DNA from: Paenibacillus timonensis
GTDB lineage: Bacteria; Bacillota; Bacilli; Paenibacillales; Paenibacillaceae
NCBI RefSeq assembly: GCF_009725205.1
Contig: NZ_WNZY01000004.1
Coordinates: 124,001 to 188,000 of the forward strand
Direction of reading: 5' to 3'
DNA length: 64,000 nt
Below, one piece after another: positions 20,917 to 30,134 of this stretch. The stretch's first letter is position 1. Every line of letters starts with the position of its first letter. Under the pieces are notes generated by a model that had not been told where the DNA came from, made no database searches, and worked only from the letters and a program-made list of their open reading frames with translations. The translations under genes and the position numbers were made by a program.

Positions 20917-20971
20917 GTTCTGTTCCTCCTTTTGCATAACTTATCTATCGCTCGCTAGCTCCGTCCAACCG

Positions 20972-22429
20972 TCATCGTGCCAACAAATTCACGAACCGTT
21001 TCCGCGCCTCTGTAATCGGGTCGGTATTTGTCTCCCGAGGAACATACGTCTGGATCGGAATAGACCGCCGAATCAACTCACGCCCCTCGCCGATATCGCG
21101 AATCGCGCCGCTGCTGATCATTTGCACCAGCAAATTGCCCAGAGCCGTCGACTCCGTCGGCCCGGCTTCCACTTGGATGCCTGACACGTCCGCCGTCCAT
21201 TGGCACAGCAGCCCATTGTTGGCACCACCGCCGACGATATGCAGCGTCTCCAGCCTTTGACCGGTCAGCCGCTCAAGTTCTTTCAAGTAAAAATCATAGG
21301 ACAAGGCCAAGCTGTCAAAAATGCACCGCGCCACCTCGCCCGGCGTATCCGGAACCGGCTGGCCCGTCGCCGCGCAGAACCGCCGAATCTCTTCGGTCAT
21401 ATTCGCCGGGTTCAGGAATCGATCGTCGTTACAATCGATCAAGGAACGAAACGGCGAGACCGCCTCCGCCAATTCCACCAATTCGGCGTAGCTGTGTTGT
21501 TTGTCGTAATCCTTACGAACCTCTTGGATCAACCACATGCCCATGATGTTTTTCAAAAAGCGGTACGTTCCGTACGCGCCCCATTCATTGGTATAGTTAC
21601 GCTCCATCGCTTCCGCCGTCGCCAGAGGCGTCTGCCGCTCGACACCGATCAGCGACCACGTCCCGCTGCTGAGGTACGCCCACGAATCGCCGCTGGCCGG
21701 CACGCCTAATACGGCGGAGGCCGTATCGTGTGTTGCCGCGACGATCAGCTCGCATTCGGGCAACCCATAATCCCGAACCAATTCCGGCTTGATCTTCCCA
21801 AGCCGCGTCCCGGGCTCCGTCAGCGCCGGAAACTTCGATCGGGGCAACCCCAGCAACTCAAGCAAGCCCGGGTCGTAATCGCGGGTTTGCAGGTTTAATA
21901 ACGCGGTTGTCGAAGCGTTGGTCATCTCACTGATCCGCCGCCCGGATAACAAATAATAGAGATAATCCGGAACGAGCAGGATCTGCTCTGCCGTCGCCAA
22001 CTCCTCGCGGTCATGCGCGAATAACTGGTACACCGTATTGAAAGGCAGATGCTGAATGCCCGTTTTCTCATAAATCCGTGCAAATGGATGGATCTCGTGA
22101 ACTTGAGGAACTGCTTCAAGCGTACGGGAATCGCGGTAAGCATAAACCTCGCCGATCCGTTCCCCTTTCCCGTCCAGCAGCGCATAATCGACCGCCCATG
22201 TATCAAAGCCTAGCGTACAGTTCTCGATCCCAAGCTGTTTGGCCTGCTGTAGCCCACGGAGGATTTCCCGATATAAATGATCGATATCCCAATAACAATG
22301 CCCGTCACGTTCGGAAAACCCGTTGTCAAACCGGTGGATTTCCTGCAGCGACAACCGTCCATCCTGCAGTTCTCCCCTTACCAGCCTCCCGCTGGAGGCG
22401 CCGATATCAACCGCAACGTAATCTCTCAT
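20972..22429 (-). CDS. rhaB: Rhamnulokinase
   Basis: 485-residue FGGY kinase phosphorylating L-rhamnulose at C1. VAVDIGASSGRLVRGE is the rhamnulokinase phosphate loop; LGFDTWAVDYALLDGKG, ATHDTASAVLGVPASG and HIVGGGANNGLLCQWTADVS are further hallmarks. Start ATG follows AGGAGCG. It is the first gene of rhaBAD and is read away from the DeoR-type regulator; the 258-bp gap carries a T-rich word similar to the repeats upstream of rhaEW. Confidence 0.95.
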   Translation of the reverse strand: MRDYVAVDIGASSGRLVRGELQDGRLSLQEIHRFDNGFSERDGHCYWDIDHLYREILRGLQQAKQLGIENCTLGFDTWAVDYALLDGKGERIGEVYAYRDSRTLEAVPQVHEIHPFARIYEKTGIQHLPFNTVYQLFAHDREELATAEQILLVPDYLYYLLSGRRISEMTNASTTALLNLQTRDYDPGLLELLGLPRSKFPALTEPGTRLGKIKPELVRDYGLPECELIVAATHDTASAVLGVPASGDSWAYLSSGTWSLIGVERQTPLATAEAMERNYTNEWGAYGTYRFLKNIMGMWLIQEVRKDYDKQHSYAELVELAEAVSPFRSLIDCNDDRFLNPANMTEEIRRFCAATGQPVPDTPGEVARCIFDSLALSYDFYLKELERLTGQRLETLHIVGGGANNGLLCQWTADVSGIQVEAGPTESTALGNLLVQMISSGAIRDIGEGRELIRRSIPIQTYVPRETNTDPITEARKRFVNLLAR

Positions 22430-22530
22430 CGTTCAGCGCTCCTCGCTCTGAAATGCTGCCTGTTCTTACTTCTATCCTATGTCCGTTTTGTTTTGCAGTC
22501 AACATAAACAAAGATAATTTATGTTGTTTT

Positions 22531-22544
22531 ATTTTTGTTTTTGT
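22531..22544. promoter_or_regulatory. Possible RhaR-type operator upstream of rhaB
   Basis: ATTTTTGTTTTTGT closely resembles ATTTTTGTTTGTTT, which occurs twice upstream of rhaEW. It lies about 100 bp before rhaB in the gap shared with the DeoR-type regulator gene. T-rich sequence makes chance similarity possible. Confidence 0.4.
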
Positions 22545-22687
22545 CTATTTCGTGAAGCAACTCTGTCTTACTCACCCGCTTCATTCCCGAAATACGGTTG
22601 CCAAGCGCCCCTTTTTCTCGCTATGATGGGAGGGAACCCAAGACCCTGGTGTCTTGACAATATGAACGGATCCCGAGGTGAATCGCC

Positions 22688-23443
22688 ATGCTGGCGGCAG
22701 AACGCAAACAAAAAATCATCGACCTGCTTCATCAGGACAAGCGTGTCCTGGTGTCCGAGCTCAGCCGAATGTTCGAAGTAACGGAGGAGACGATCCGCCG
22801 CGACCTGGAGAAGCTCGAGAAAGAGGGGATCGCAACCCGCTCCTACGGCGGTGCCATACTCAACCGGCACACGAACGAAGATTTGCCGTATACGACCCGG
22901 AACACGCTTAATGTGGAGATCAAACGGGACATCGCGCTCAAGGTCATCGACCTAGTGAACGACGGCGACACGCTGATGATCGACCCGAGCTCTACAAGCT
23001 TTGAATTTTTGAAGACGCTGCATTCCAAAAACAACGTTACTGTCATCACCAATTCCGTCAGCGTCCTGAACGAATTCGCCAGCTCGAACCTGAACATTAT
23101 TTCCACCGGCGGTTCGCTGCGCGCGCGTTCCCTGTCGCTGGTCGGCCCCGCCGCCCAGGAAACAGTGCAGAAGTACAACGTCGACACCGCGATCATCAGT
23201 TGCAAAGGCATGTCGCCGGACAAAGGCATCTCCGATTCCAACGAGCCGGAATGCGAGCTGAAGAAGCACATGCTCCGTCACGCGGACAAAGTCATTTTGC
23301 TGGCCGACCATACGAAATTTGACAAGAATGCTTTCGTCAAGCTGGCGGACTGGGAGCAAATCGACTATCTAATCACGGACGAGCGCCCCTCCGACGCCTG
23401 GCTTCAGCTTCTGCAAGGCAAGAACATCGAAGTGTTGTATTAA
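22688..23443 (+). CDS. rhaR: DeoR-family regulator, probable rhamnose repressor
   Basis: 251 residues. The N-terminal winged helix reads ERKQKIIDLLHQDKRVLVSE then VTEETIRRDLEKLEKEGIAT, the DeoR signature. The C-terminal DeoRC sugar-phosphate sensor starts near residue 75, with MIDPSSTSFEFLKTL, VITNSVSVLNE and the ISCKGMSPDKGISD loop. It lies divergent to rhaBAD and convergent to rhaEW-lutABC, so it very likely controls both. Its stop overlaps the lutC stop by 4 bp on opposite strands. Confidence 0.9.
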   Translation: MLAAERKQKIIDLLHQDKRVLVSELSRMFEVTEETIRRDLEKLEKEGIATRSYGGAILNRHTNEDLPYTTRNTLNVEIKRDIALKVIDLVNDGDTLMIDPSSTSFEFLKTLHSKNNVTVITNSVSVLNEFASSNLNIISTGGSLRARSLSLVGPAAQETVQKYNVDTAIISCKGMSPDKGISDSNEPECELKKHMLRHADKVILLADHTKFDKNAFVKLADWEQIDYLITDERPSDAWLQLLQGKNIEVLY

Positions 23444-24174
23444 CCAACGAGTAGCGCAAACACGATGCCCGGCCCATGAACTCCGATCGTCAGATCGTTT
23501 TCGATGTCCGCCGAACGGCTTGGGCCGGAGATGAAATGGATGCCGGCAGGCAAGGTTTCGCGTCCGACCGCATCGAACGTATCCAGCACCTCGCCCAAAC
23601 GGGTTTTCATCCGCTCTACGGGGATGATCGCGAACAGCGCCGTCGGCAACAGGCTAACCGAGCGACCTTCCTCCGCGGCCGACTGAACGACCAGCGAACC
23701 GGTATAAGCGACGGCAAAGTCCGGCGCCACGATGCCGAAGTCCGCCTCCGCCGCCCGGGCGATCCAGGCCTCGGAGCGATGCCCGTTCCACACGGACACG
23801 CGGGCGCCGTCTGCGGCAAGCGCCTCATCCAGTCCGAGCTCTGCCAGTAGCGGATTGTCCTGGCGTAGAATATAACGGGCGCCAAGCGCTTGCGCCTTGG
23901 CCATAATATACGCCTTGGCCGCTTCGTGATCGGCCAACCGGGAGACATGCCCCCCCGCTGCCGTAAAATTGTCCTCAAATCGAGCCAACCGCTCCTCCAG
24001 GCTCCAATCCAGCTCCCTCCAGTACGCCGGCGCTCCCCGGAACGGATGATCCGGCGCTTCCCGCAGCCGCGGCCGCTTGAGTTTCCCGGCAATCCGGTCC
24101 ATAAACTGCTCCTGCTTCTGCCGCGCTTCCGCTTCCTTCACTTTTAACCAATCGTTATATTCGTTATCCATCAT
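23440..24174 (-). CDS. lutC: LutC, lactate utilisation protein C (LUD domain)
   Basis: 244 residues from ATG 24174, which overlaps the end of lutB; a further ATG lies one codon downstream. LUD-domain hallmarks are EAWIARAAEADFGIVAPDFA, YTGSLVVQSAAEEGRSVSLL and the C-terminal ISGPSRSADIENDLTIGVHG. With LutA and LutB it forms an iron-sulphur complex oxidising L-lactate to pyruvate. Located last in rhaEW-lutA-lutB-lutC, it would consume the lactate made from rhamnose. Confidence 0.93.
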   Translation of the reverse strand: MMDNEYNDWLKVKEAEARQKQEQFMDRIAGKLKRPRLREAPDHPFRGAPAYWRELDWSLEERLARFEDNFTAAGGHVSRLADHEAAKAYIMAKAQALGARYILRQDNPLLAELGLDEALAADGARVSVWNGHRSEAWIARAAEADFGIVAPDFAVAYTGSLVVQSAAEEGRSVSLLPTALFAIIPVERMKTRLGEVLDTFDAVGRETLPAGIHFISGPSRSADIENDLTIGVHGPGIVFALLVG

Positions 24175-25684
24175 AGGTATGACCTTCTTTCCGGTCGATT
24201 GGCTTAGCCGCACGCTTGTGTAACGCCGCCTTCATCCGCTCCTGCGCGACCGTGCCGGTCACTGTTTGCGCAACGGAAGCCCGCAGTTCATGCTGAAGCG
24301 CATCCCAGCGTTCGCGGAACGGTTCGTTTGCCAGGCTTGGCGCAATGCGGTAACGATTCCAGCCCTTCAGCGGGCCAATCCGCGCCGAAATTTCACCGTT
24401 ACGAACGATAATTCGCTGCAAGATCCTTCCCGCCTTCAGCGCGCGATGGAACCGCTTGGAGCTTGACGTCACGGCGGCAAAGCCCCTCATCCCTGCCGTC
24501 TCCAGCTTGTTTCCAAAGCCTTGCTCGACCTTGCGCCTGCGCAAATAGACAAGCATGTCGTGCAGCGGGATTTTGACCGGACACGCTTCATAACAGGCAC
24601 CGCATAAGCTGGAGGCCGAAGCGATATCGTCCCATTCTGCTACATTCTTGTTCAGCGCCGGCGTCAGGACCGCTCCAATCGGGCCGCTGTACGTTCCGCC
24701 GTAAGCATGGCCGCCGATATGGCGATATACCGGACAAGCGTTGAGGCAGGCTCCGCAGCGGATGCAGTTCAGCAGCTCCTGAAACTCCGGATCACCCAGT
24801 TGCTCGGACCGGCCGTTATCGAGGATGATGATGTGCATCTCCTCCGGGCCGTCCCCATCCGCTGTACGGCGCGGTCCGGTGATGCCGGACATATAAACCG
24901 TCAACTTCTGACCGGTCGCCGAGCGCGGCAGCAGCGTCGCCATCACCTCGAGGTCACTCCAGGAGGGGATGATGCGCTCCATGCCCATAAACGTGATTTG
25001 CGTTTTCGGCACGGTCGACACCATGCGGGCGTTGCCTTCGTTCTCGAACAGCACGATCGAACCGGTCTCGGCGATCGCGAAGTTGCAGCCGGTCATGCCG
25101 ATGTCCGCCGCCAGAAACTTCGCCCGTAGCTTCCGGCGCACGAAGCCCGCCAGCACGCTCGTTTCCGGCGGCAGCTCTTCCCCCGCCTCGCGGGACAGCA
25201 GCTCGGCGATCTGGTAACGGTTTTTGTGAATCGCCGGGATGATGATATGCGAAGGGGCTTCACCGGCAAGCTGAATGATATACTCGCCCAGATCGGTTTC
25301 AACCGCCTCCACGCCCGCTTCTTCCAGCGCCCGGTTGATGTGCAGTTCCTCGCTGACCATCGATTTCGACTTCACGACGGAACGGGCTTGCTTGCGTGCC
25401 GCAATCTCCAAAGCAATCCGCACCGCCTCTTCACCGGTCGAAGCAAAGTGAACATGCGCCCCATTCGCCCGAGCTTGCTCGGCAAACCGATTTAAGTAGT
25501 AATCGAGATGCGCGATCGTATGCAGGCGAATTTGCCGCCCCCGCTCCCGCCATTCCTCCCAATTCCCATGGTCATCGGCGGCTTTCCGCTTCCCGTCGCG
25601 CAGACGTTCGGTCGTAAATCGCACCGCCTTACGCAAGAAATCATTGTTTAGTGCTAGGTCCGCTCGCTCTTTTACGCTGCTCAT
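24164..25684 (-). CDS. lutB: LutB, iron-sulphur LUD protein of L-lactate oxidation
   Basis: 506 residues. The N-terminal half is a LUD domain (KSKSMVSEELHINRALEEAG, NFAIAETGSIVLFENEGNAR). Two 4Fe-4S ferredoxin motifs follow: CIRCGACLNACPVYRHIG and CGACYEACPVKIP. Its ATG overlaps the lutA stop (ATGA), and its own end overlaps lutC, so the three are tightly coupled. Role in lactate oxidation is established for the family; the link to rhamnose comes from the upstream rhaEW gene. Confidence 0.95.
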   Translation of the reverse strand: MSSVKERADLALNNDFLRKAVRFTTERLRDGKRKAADDHGNWEEWRERGRQIRLHTIAHLDYYLNRFAEQARANGAHVHFASTGEEAVRIALEIAARKQARSVVKSKSMVSEELHINRALEEAGVEAVETDLGEYIIQLAGEAPSHIIIPAIHKNRYQIAELLSREAGEELPPETSVLAGFVRRKLRAKFLAADIGMTGCNFAIAETGSIVLFENEGNARMVSTVPKTQITFMGMERIIPSWSDLEVMATLLPRSATGQKLTVYMSGITGPRRTADGDGPEEMHIIILDNGRSEQLGDPEFQELLNCIRCGACLNACPVYRHIGGHAYGGTYSGPIGAVLTPALNKNVAEWDDIASASSLCGACYEACPVKIPLHDMLVYLRRRKVEQGFGNKLETAGMRGFAAVTSSSKRFHRALKAGRILQRIIVRNGEISARIGPLKGWNRYRIAPSLANEPFRERWDALQHELRASVAQTVTGTVAQERMKAALHKRAAKPIDRKEGHTYDG

Positions 25685-26454
25685 GCCCCGCTCACCCCCT
25701 CATACAGCAGCTCCGCCAGATGCATCACGCGTACCGGCTGACGGCGGTGCCGAAGTTGGCCGGCGATGTTCATCAGGCAGGCCATGTCCAACCCGGTCAG
25801 TACCTCGGCTGACGTCTCCAGGACGTGGTCGGCTTTTTCCGTCACCATCGCCCCGGATATATCGGCCATCTTCACGGCAAACGTGCCCCCGAATCCGCAG
25901 CAATCCTCCGCAAATGGGAGCGGTACAAGCTCCATGCCCCTTACGTTTTGGAGTAGTGCCATCGGCTCCTCCCTGATTCCGAGCAACCGACTGCCATGAC
26001 AGGACGGGTGGTACGTAACCTTATGCGGAAACGTCGCCCCAAGATCGGTTACGCCCAGCACCTGAACGAGGAATTGGGTAAATTCATACGACTTCGCTTT
26101 CAAGTCCTCGGCCATCGCCAGCCGGACCGGATCCAGCTCGAACAGCTTCGGGTAGTGATGAATCATTCCGATGCATGAGCCTGAAGGTCCAACAACGAAA
26201 TCGCTATCTGAAAAAGCCTCAAGCAGCGTGGCCGCCGAACGTCGCGCTTCATCCCAATACCCGCTGTTGAACGCCGGCTGACCACAGCAGGTTTGCACCT
26301 GCGGAAATTCCAGTTTGACGCCGACCCGAGCCAGTAATCGAGCCATCGCCTCCGCGATGCGCGGGTACACCGCATCGCCGATACAAGTGACAAACATCGA
26401 GACCTTGATGCCTGTCTCGGTCGTTACCGTGTCCGCTTTATTCAGCAGCTCCAT
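25681..26454 (-). CDS. lutA: LutA, cysteine-rich (CCG) subunit of L-lactate oxidation
   Basis: 257 residues with two CCG domains, which ligate an iron-sulphur cofactor and contact the electron acceptor. The first contains FVTCIGDAVYP and VQTCCGQPAFNSGYWD; the second has YHPSCHGSRLLGIREEP and FAEDCCGFGGTFAVKM. Start ATG is behind GGGAGGTG, 27 bp after the rhaEW stop, implying a shared transcript. Confidence 0.95.
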   Translation of the reverse strand: MELLNKADTVTTETGIKVSMFVTCIGDAVYPRIAEAMARLLARVGVKLEFPQVQTCCGQPAFNSGYWDEARRSAATLLEAFSDSDFVVGPSGSCIGMIHHYPKLFELDPVRLAMAEDLKAKSYEFTQFLVQVLGVTDLGATFPHKVTYHPSCHGSRLLGIREEPMALLQNVRGMELVPLPFAEDCCGFGGTFAVKMADISGAMVTEKADHVLETSAEVLTGLDMACLMNIAGQLRHRRQPVRVMHLAELLYEGVSGA

Positions 26455-26481
26455 CCTCGCACCTCCCTTAGGTTTTTTATG

Positions 26482-28563
26482 CTACCTTACAAACGCCGCC
26501 GGGACACCACCGTCGATCGTCAACATGCAACCGGTCGTTTTCGCCGACTTGGACGAAGCAAAGAAGGCGACGCCCTCGGCGATATCGCGCGGATAAATAT
26601 TTACCAGCAGGGTCGTGCGCTTGCGGTAATATTCCTCCAGTTGGTCCGGCTCAATGCCGTAAGCGGCGGCCCGTTCATTCCGCCAGTTAGAATTCCAAAT
26701 GGCCGAGCCCTGCAAAATCGCATCGGGCAAAATCGTATTCACCCGAATGCCCAGCTCCCCGCCCTCGGCCGCGATGCAGCGGGCCAAATGAGCTTCGAGC
26801 GCCTTGGCGGAGCTGTAAGCAGTGACGTTTTTGCCGGCGTACACCGAGTTCTTCGAGCCGATAAACACCATGCTGCCGCCGAGGCTTTGCTCCTTCATCA
26901 GCTTGAACGCTTCCCGCGCGACGAGAAAATATCCCGTCCCCAGCACAGACATATTCAAATTCCATTCCTTTAGCGAAGTTTCCGTGAACGGGCTGGACGT
27001 CGCTAACCCAGCGTTATTCACGATGATATCGACGCCTCCGTAGGTTAACGCTGTTTCGGCGTAAGCAGCCGTGACCTGTTCTTCACTCGTTACATCCATC
27101 TTCACCGCCAGTGCCCGGTTCTCTCCGTATTGGGCATTAATTTCGGCAGCAATCTTCTGCGCACCCTCCAAATTGAGATCTGCCAATACGACATGAGCTC
27201 CCTCTCCAGCCAGTCGCCGAGCCGATTCACTGCCAATCCCGCCAGCGCCTCCGGTAATGAATGCAACCTTGCGGGAGAATTCCGCTTCTGCTGGAGCCAA
27301 TGACAATTTGTACAGCTCAAGCGGCCAATACTCGACGTTGTAGGACTCGTTCTCACTGAGCGATACGAACCGACCGAGAGCCGTTGCACCTTTCATCACT
27401 GCGATCGCCCGATGGTATAACGCCCCGCTCAGCTTGGAGTTGACCCAGCTTTTGCCGGTGTTCAGCATGCCCACGCCAGGGATCAGAATGACGCGCGGTG
27501 CAGCGTCAAACATGGCGTCATTCGCCTGTTTATTGCGCTCAAAATAAGCTTGGTAACGCACTTTGTAATCGGCGATTCCTGCCGCCAGCTTCTCTTTCAG
27601 CCCGGTGACGTCTGTGGCATCCGGCTTCCAGTCGATGAAAAGCGGCACCACCTTGGTGTGCACCAAGTGATCGGGACAAGCCGCTCCAATCTGCGACAGC
27701 CCACCCGCATCCTTGCTGCCGGCAAATTCGAGCACGTCCGCCTCGTCATCGAACGTGACGATGACCGGCTTCTCCCCGCTCGCCAACCCACGGATCAGCG
27801 GCATGACCTCGGCCGCGATCGCTCGGCGCTGTCCGGCTTCGAGCGGCTCAGCCAACTGCCCGCCAAACACGCGGCCTTCCGCGGCTTGAGTACCGCTTTT
27901 CGCTTCAATATACGCCTCTGCCTCATTGATAATGGCAATGGTTTTGGTGTAAGTTTCTTCTTGCGTCTCGCCCCAGGTCACCAGGCCGTGCTTTTCCATC
28001 AGTACCAGCTGCGCATCCGGATTACACAGCACGCCTTCGGCGATCATTTTGGATAACATAAACCCTGGGCGGATATAAGGAACCCACACAAACCGATTGC
28101 CGTAGATTTCCCGGGCCATTTCTTGGCCGTTATCGGCACAGCACAAGCTGATGATCGCGTCCGGATGTGTATGGTCCACATGCTTGAAGGGCAAAAACGC
28201 ATGAAGCAGCGTTTCAATCGATGCTCGCGGATGTTTGGCGTCGATCATACAGTTCGTCAGGTAAGCCACCATCTCTTCATCCGACATCTCCTCCCGCTCA
28301 AAAAGGGGCCGAATGTCGTCCATGCGCAATCCGGTGAAGTTACCGGCTTTCATCGTTGCGAGATCCGAACCGCTGCCCTTCACCCACATCACTTCAACAT
28401 CCCGGCCACGGAAGTCCTTCTCCATGGTTTTGCTCGACGTATTGCCGCCACCCCAGTTGCACACCCGTCGGTCTGCCCCAAGTAAATTAGAACGGTAGAC
28501 GAGTTGCTCCAATCCCGTGGATAAAGCCGATGCTTTGGATGAGTCCCATAAGTTCTGTACCAT
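26482..28563 (-). CDS. rhaEW: Bifunctional rhamnulose-1-phosphate aldolase / lactaldehyde dehydrogenase
   Basis: 693 residues from ATG 28563 (GGAGG 4 nt upstream; longer in-frame starts lack a ribosome site). Residues 1-400 are a class II aldolase: RRVCNWGGGNTSSKTMEKDF, MWVKGSGSDLATMKAGNF, VDHTHPDAIISLCCAD, LMEKHGLVTWGETQ. The last 260 are an SDR: VAFITGGAGGIGSESARRLA, NNAGLATSSPF and YSSAKALEAH (Tyr and Lys). The known family product pair is dihydroxyacetone phosphate and L-lactate, matching the lutABC genes that follow. It is functionally redundant with RhaD for the cleavage step but differs in the fate of lactaldehyde. Confidence 0.94.
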   Translation of the reverse strand: MVQNLWDSSKASALSTGLEQLVYRSNLLGADRRVCNWGGGNTSSKTMEKDFRGRDVEVMWVKGSGSDLATMKAGNFTGLRMDDIRPLFEREEMSDEEMVAYLTNCMIDAKHPRASIETLLHAFLPFKHVDHTHPDAIISLCCADNGQEMAREIYGNRFVWVPYIRPGFMLSKMIAEGVLCNPDAQLVLMEKHGLVTWGETQEETYTKTIAIINEAEAYIEAKSGTQAAEGRVFGGQLAEPLEAGQRRAIAAEVMPLIRGLASGEKPVIVTFDDEADVLEFAGSKDAGGLSQIGAACPDHLVHTKVVPLFIDWKPDATDVTGLKEKLAAGIADYKVRYQAYFERNKQANDAMFDAAPRVILIPGVGMLNTGKSWVNSKLSGALYHRAIAVMKGATALGRFVSLSENESYNVEYWPLELYKLSLAPAEAEFSRKVAFITGGAGGIGSESARRLAGEGAHVVLADLNLEGAQKIAAEINAQYGENRALAVKMDVTSEEQVTAAYAETALTYGGVDIIVNNAGLATSSPFTETSLKEWNLNMSVLGTGYFLVAREAFKLMKEQSLGGSMVFIGSKNSVYAGKNVTAYSSAKALEAHLARCIAAEGGELGIRVNTILPDAILQGSAIWNSNWRNERAAAYGIEPDQLEEYYRKRTTLLVNIYPRDIAEGVAFFASSKSAKTTGCMLTIDGGVPAAFVR

Positions 28564-28573
28564 AATTACCTCC

Positions 28574-28613
28574 ATTTTTGTTTGTTTGGTTTTTCCTTTA
28601 TTTTTGTTTGTTT
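28574..28613. promoter_or_regulatory. Direct repeat upstream of rhaEW, probable DeoR-type operator
   Basis: ATTTTTGTTTGTTT occurs exactly at 28574-28587 and 28600-28613, 26 bp apart, just upstream of the rhaEW ribosome site. Direct repeats of this kind are usual for DeoR regulators, and a near copy lies upstream of rhaB. Confidence 0.6.
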
Positions 28614-28641
28614 TAATTTTAAACGATTTGGTTTGTTTTGG

Positions 28642-28655
28642 GTATAGCGCTTTCA
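28642..28655. promoter_or_regulatory. Possible cre site upstream of rhaEW
   Basis: On the minus strand TGAAAGCGCTATAC matches the CcpA consensus except for the last two bases. Its position 80 bp before rhaEW fits catabolite repression. Confidence 0.45.
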
Positions 28656-28749
28656 TAAAATACCGATTAAAATTTTGGACTTTGGGCACTTATCGCTTTA
28701 TCGGATTAAAGCAATTGGTAATTGGGTACTCTTCACACCTCTCTCCACG

Positions 28750-28767
28750 ATTATCCCTTTAGCTCAG
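28750..28767. repeat. Single copy of the ATTATCCC dispersed repeat
   Basis: ATTATCCCTTTAGCTCAG is 15/18 identical to a word at 38452-38469 and related to inverted copies at 30135 and 38533. It lies in the 372-bp gap between rhaEW and the transposase-like gene, which otherwise shows only the rhaEW operators and AT-rich DNA. Confidence 0.5.
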
Positions 28768-28935
28768 AAAGCAGTGATTGCAGGATTCGAGTTGTCCAGG
28801 GAGATGGTGAATAAAAAATAATGCAAAAAAGTTTATTAAAGTGAGGTTTAAAGCTTGATTTGAAAACGTATGTTTGGTAAAATTTTCTTACACCGAACAT
28901 ACGTACGTATTTTCATTGAAATGGGGGATGCGATC

Positions 28936-29847
28936 ATGGGAGACAGTTCGGATACGGATCTTCAAATTATTAACAGTTTCTATCAGAATGAAGAGGCCTG
29001 CATAGAGGCGTTAATTGCCATGAAGTGGCCTACTGGCTTCGTCTGCCCGCGCTGTGCTTATCCTCGGTGTACCCGCCTGACCACCCGACGTATCCCCTTG
29101 TTTGAGTGTGGACGATGCATGCATCAAACTTCACCTTTGGTCGGTACCATTTTTGAAAGAACACATCTCTCTTTAATGAAGTGGTTTCGCGCTCTGGAGC
29201 TATTCCTGCTCCCCGACGGCATCTCGGCGATGCGGCTAAGTCAGGTGATCCAGGTCACCTATAAGACCGCCTGGTTGATGCTGCACAAAATACGCCATAC
29301 CCTCGGTGAATCCGATGCCCGGGTACTACTGAGTGGTGATGTGAAAGTGAATAGCGACCAGTACGGTCGCAACCCGTCCCGGTGTCAGTTCCCCCACCCG
29401 CATGCCACGGCGGTCGTAGCCGGATGCACACTAACGGAATCAGGCGAACCAGAGCTAGTCAAAATACGCCTGTTGCCTCACAAAAGAGGCGATGGAAGAA
29501 GGCCCAACCGCCTTGAACTCGACGAGTTTATCACCCGAAATGTGGATGTTCGTACTTCTGCCGTACAGTCGTTCCCTCTGGCTTTTCGGTTATATACTCC
29601 CTTGCGAAAATTGGTGAGAGAGGCGTGGGATTCACTGAAGAGTACCTATGTTGCCTTAGGATCGAAGCATCTTCAAGCGTACCTGAACGAATTCACCGGA
29701 CGCAGGCAACTGCATCTAGCTGGAACGAAAGAAACGCAACAGCAGAGACTGCTAAAGTTGCTTTCCATGTGTGTATCGGTTACAGCAATCTCTTACCACA
29801 AACTAATCGCCCGTCAACTGAATTCTCCCCTTGCAGCTGCGGCCTAA
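28936..29847 (+). CDS. IS1595-like transposase, apparently catalytically inactive
   Basis: 303 residues from ATG 28936 behind GGGGGA; an earlier in-frame ATG lacks a ribosome site. The N-terminal zinc ribbon is intact (CPRCAYPRCTRL with CGRCMHQTSPLVGTIFER after it), followed by the MKWFRALELFL helix. The ISXO2-type domain follows, but the first catalytic acid region, normally like EVDEtY, reads GDVKVNSDQYG, and no HTDG-like second Asp motif is seen. The distal SKHLQAYLNEFTGRR block is kept. No terminal inverted repeats or target duplication were found. The open frame is full length, so a domesticated DNA-binding protein is possible; simple decay is the alternative. Confidence 0.75.
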   Translation: MGDSSDTDLQIINSFYQNEEACIEALIAMKWPTGFVCPRCAYPRCTRLTTRRIPLFECGRCMHQTSPLVGTIFERTHLSLMKWFRALELFLLPDGISAMRLSQVIQVTYKTAWLMLHKIRHTLGESDARVLLSGDVKVNSDQYGRNPSRCQFPHPHATAVVAGCTLTESGEPELVKIRLLPHKRGDGRRPNRLELDEFITRNVDVRTSAVQSFPLAFRLYTPLRKLVREAWDSLKSTYVALGSKHLQAYLNEFTGRRQLHLAGTKETQQQRLLKLLSMCVSVTAISYHKLIARQLNSPLAAAA

Positions 29848-29891
29848 TCATAGACTCGACTACCGCTCTAGTCGTCGCCTTACATCGTTTT

Positions 29892-30041
29892 TTCGCTTCT
29901 TTCGCTTCTTTCGCTTCTTTCGCTTCTTTCATTTCTTGCGTTCGGACTGCTACATTCTGATTTAAACTTAATTGTTTCTTCTCTTTAAGCTACTTTCTTT
30001 CGCATTAAGCTACTTTCTTCTCATTAAGTTACTTTCTTCCT
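29892..30041. repeat. Pyrimidine-rich tandem repeats
   Basis: Four exact copies of the 9-mer TTCGCTTCT (29892-29927) plus a degenerate fifth, then about three copies of a 19-20-bp unit containing TTAAGCTACTTTCTT (29985-30041). They lie in the 486-bp gene-free stretch after the transposase-like gene. Confidence 0.85.
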
Positions 30042-30134
30042 CTTGGCTGTTTTCTTCATCCTAAACTACTTTCATCTCGGAAGATCTTCTTGTTGTCCCG
30101 ATTCATTCGGATTCATTTCAAGACCGGCCGTAAC

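Noticed and set aside
28897-28911. ACATACGTACGTAT as an AraR box
   Set aside because: It has the alternating TACGTAC centre but lacks the TTGTAC/GTACAA arms and no arabinose gene follows.
28936-29847. Intact insertion sequence
   Set aside because: No terminal inverted repeats or target duplication could be found on either side.
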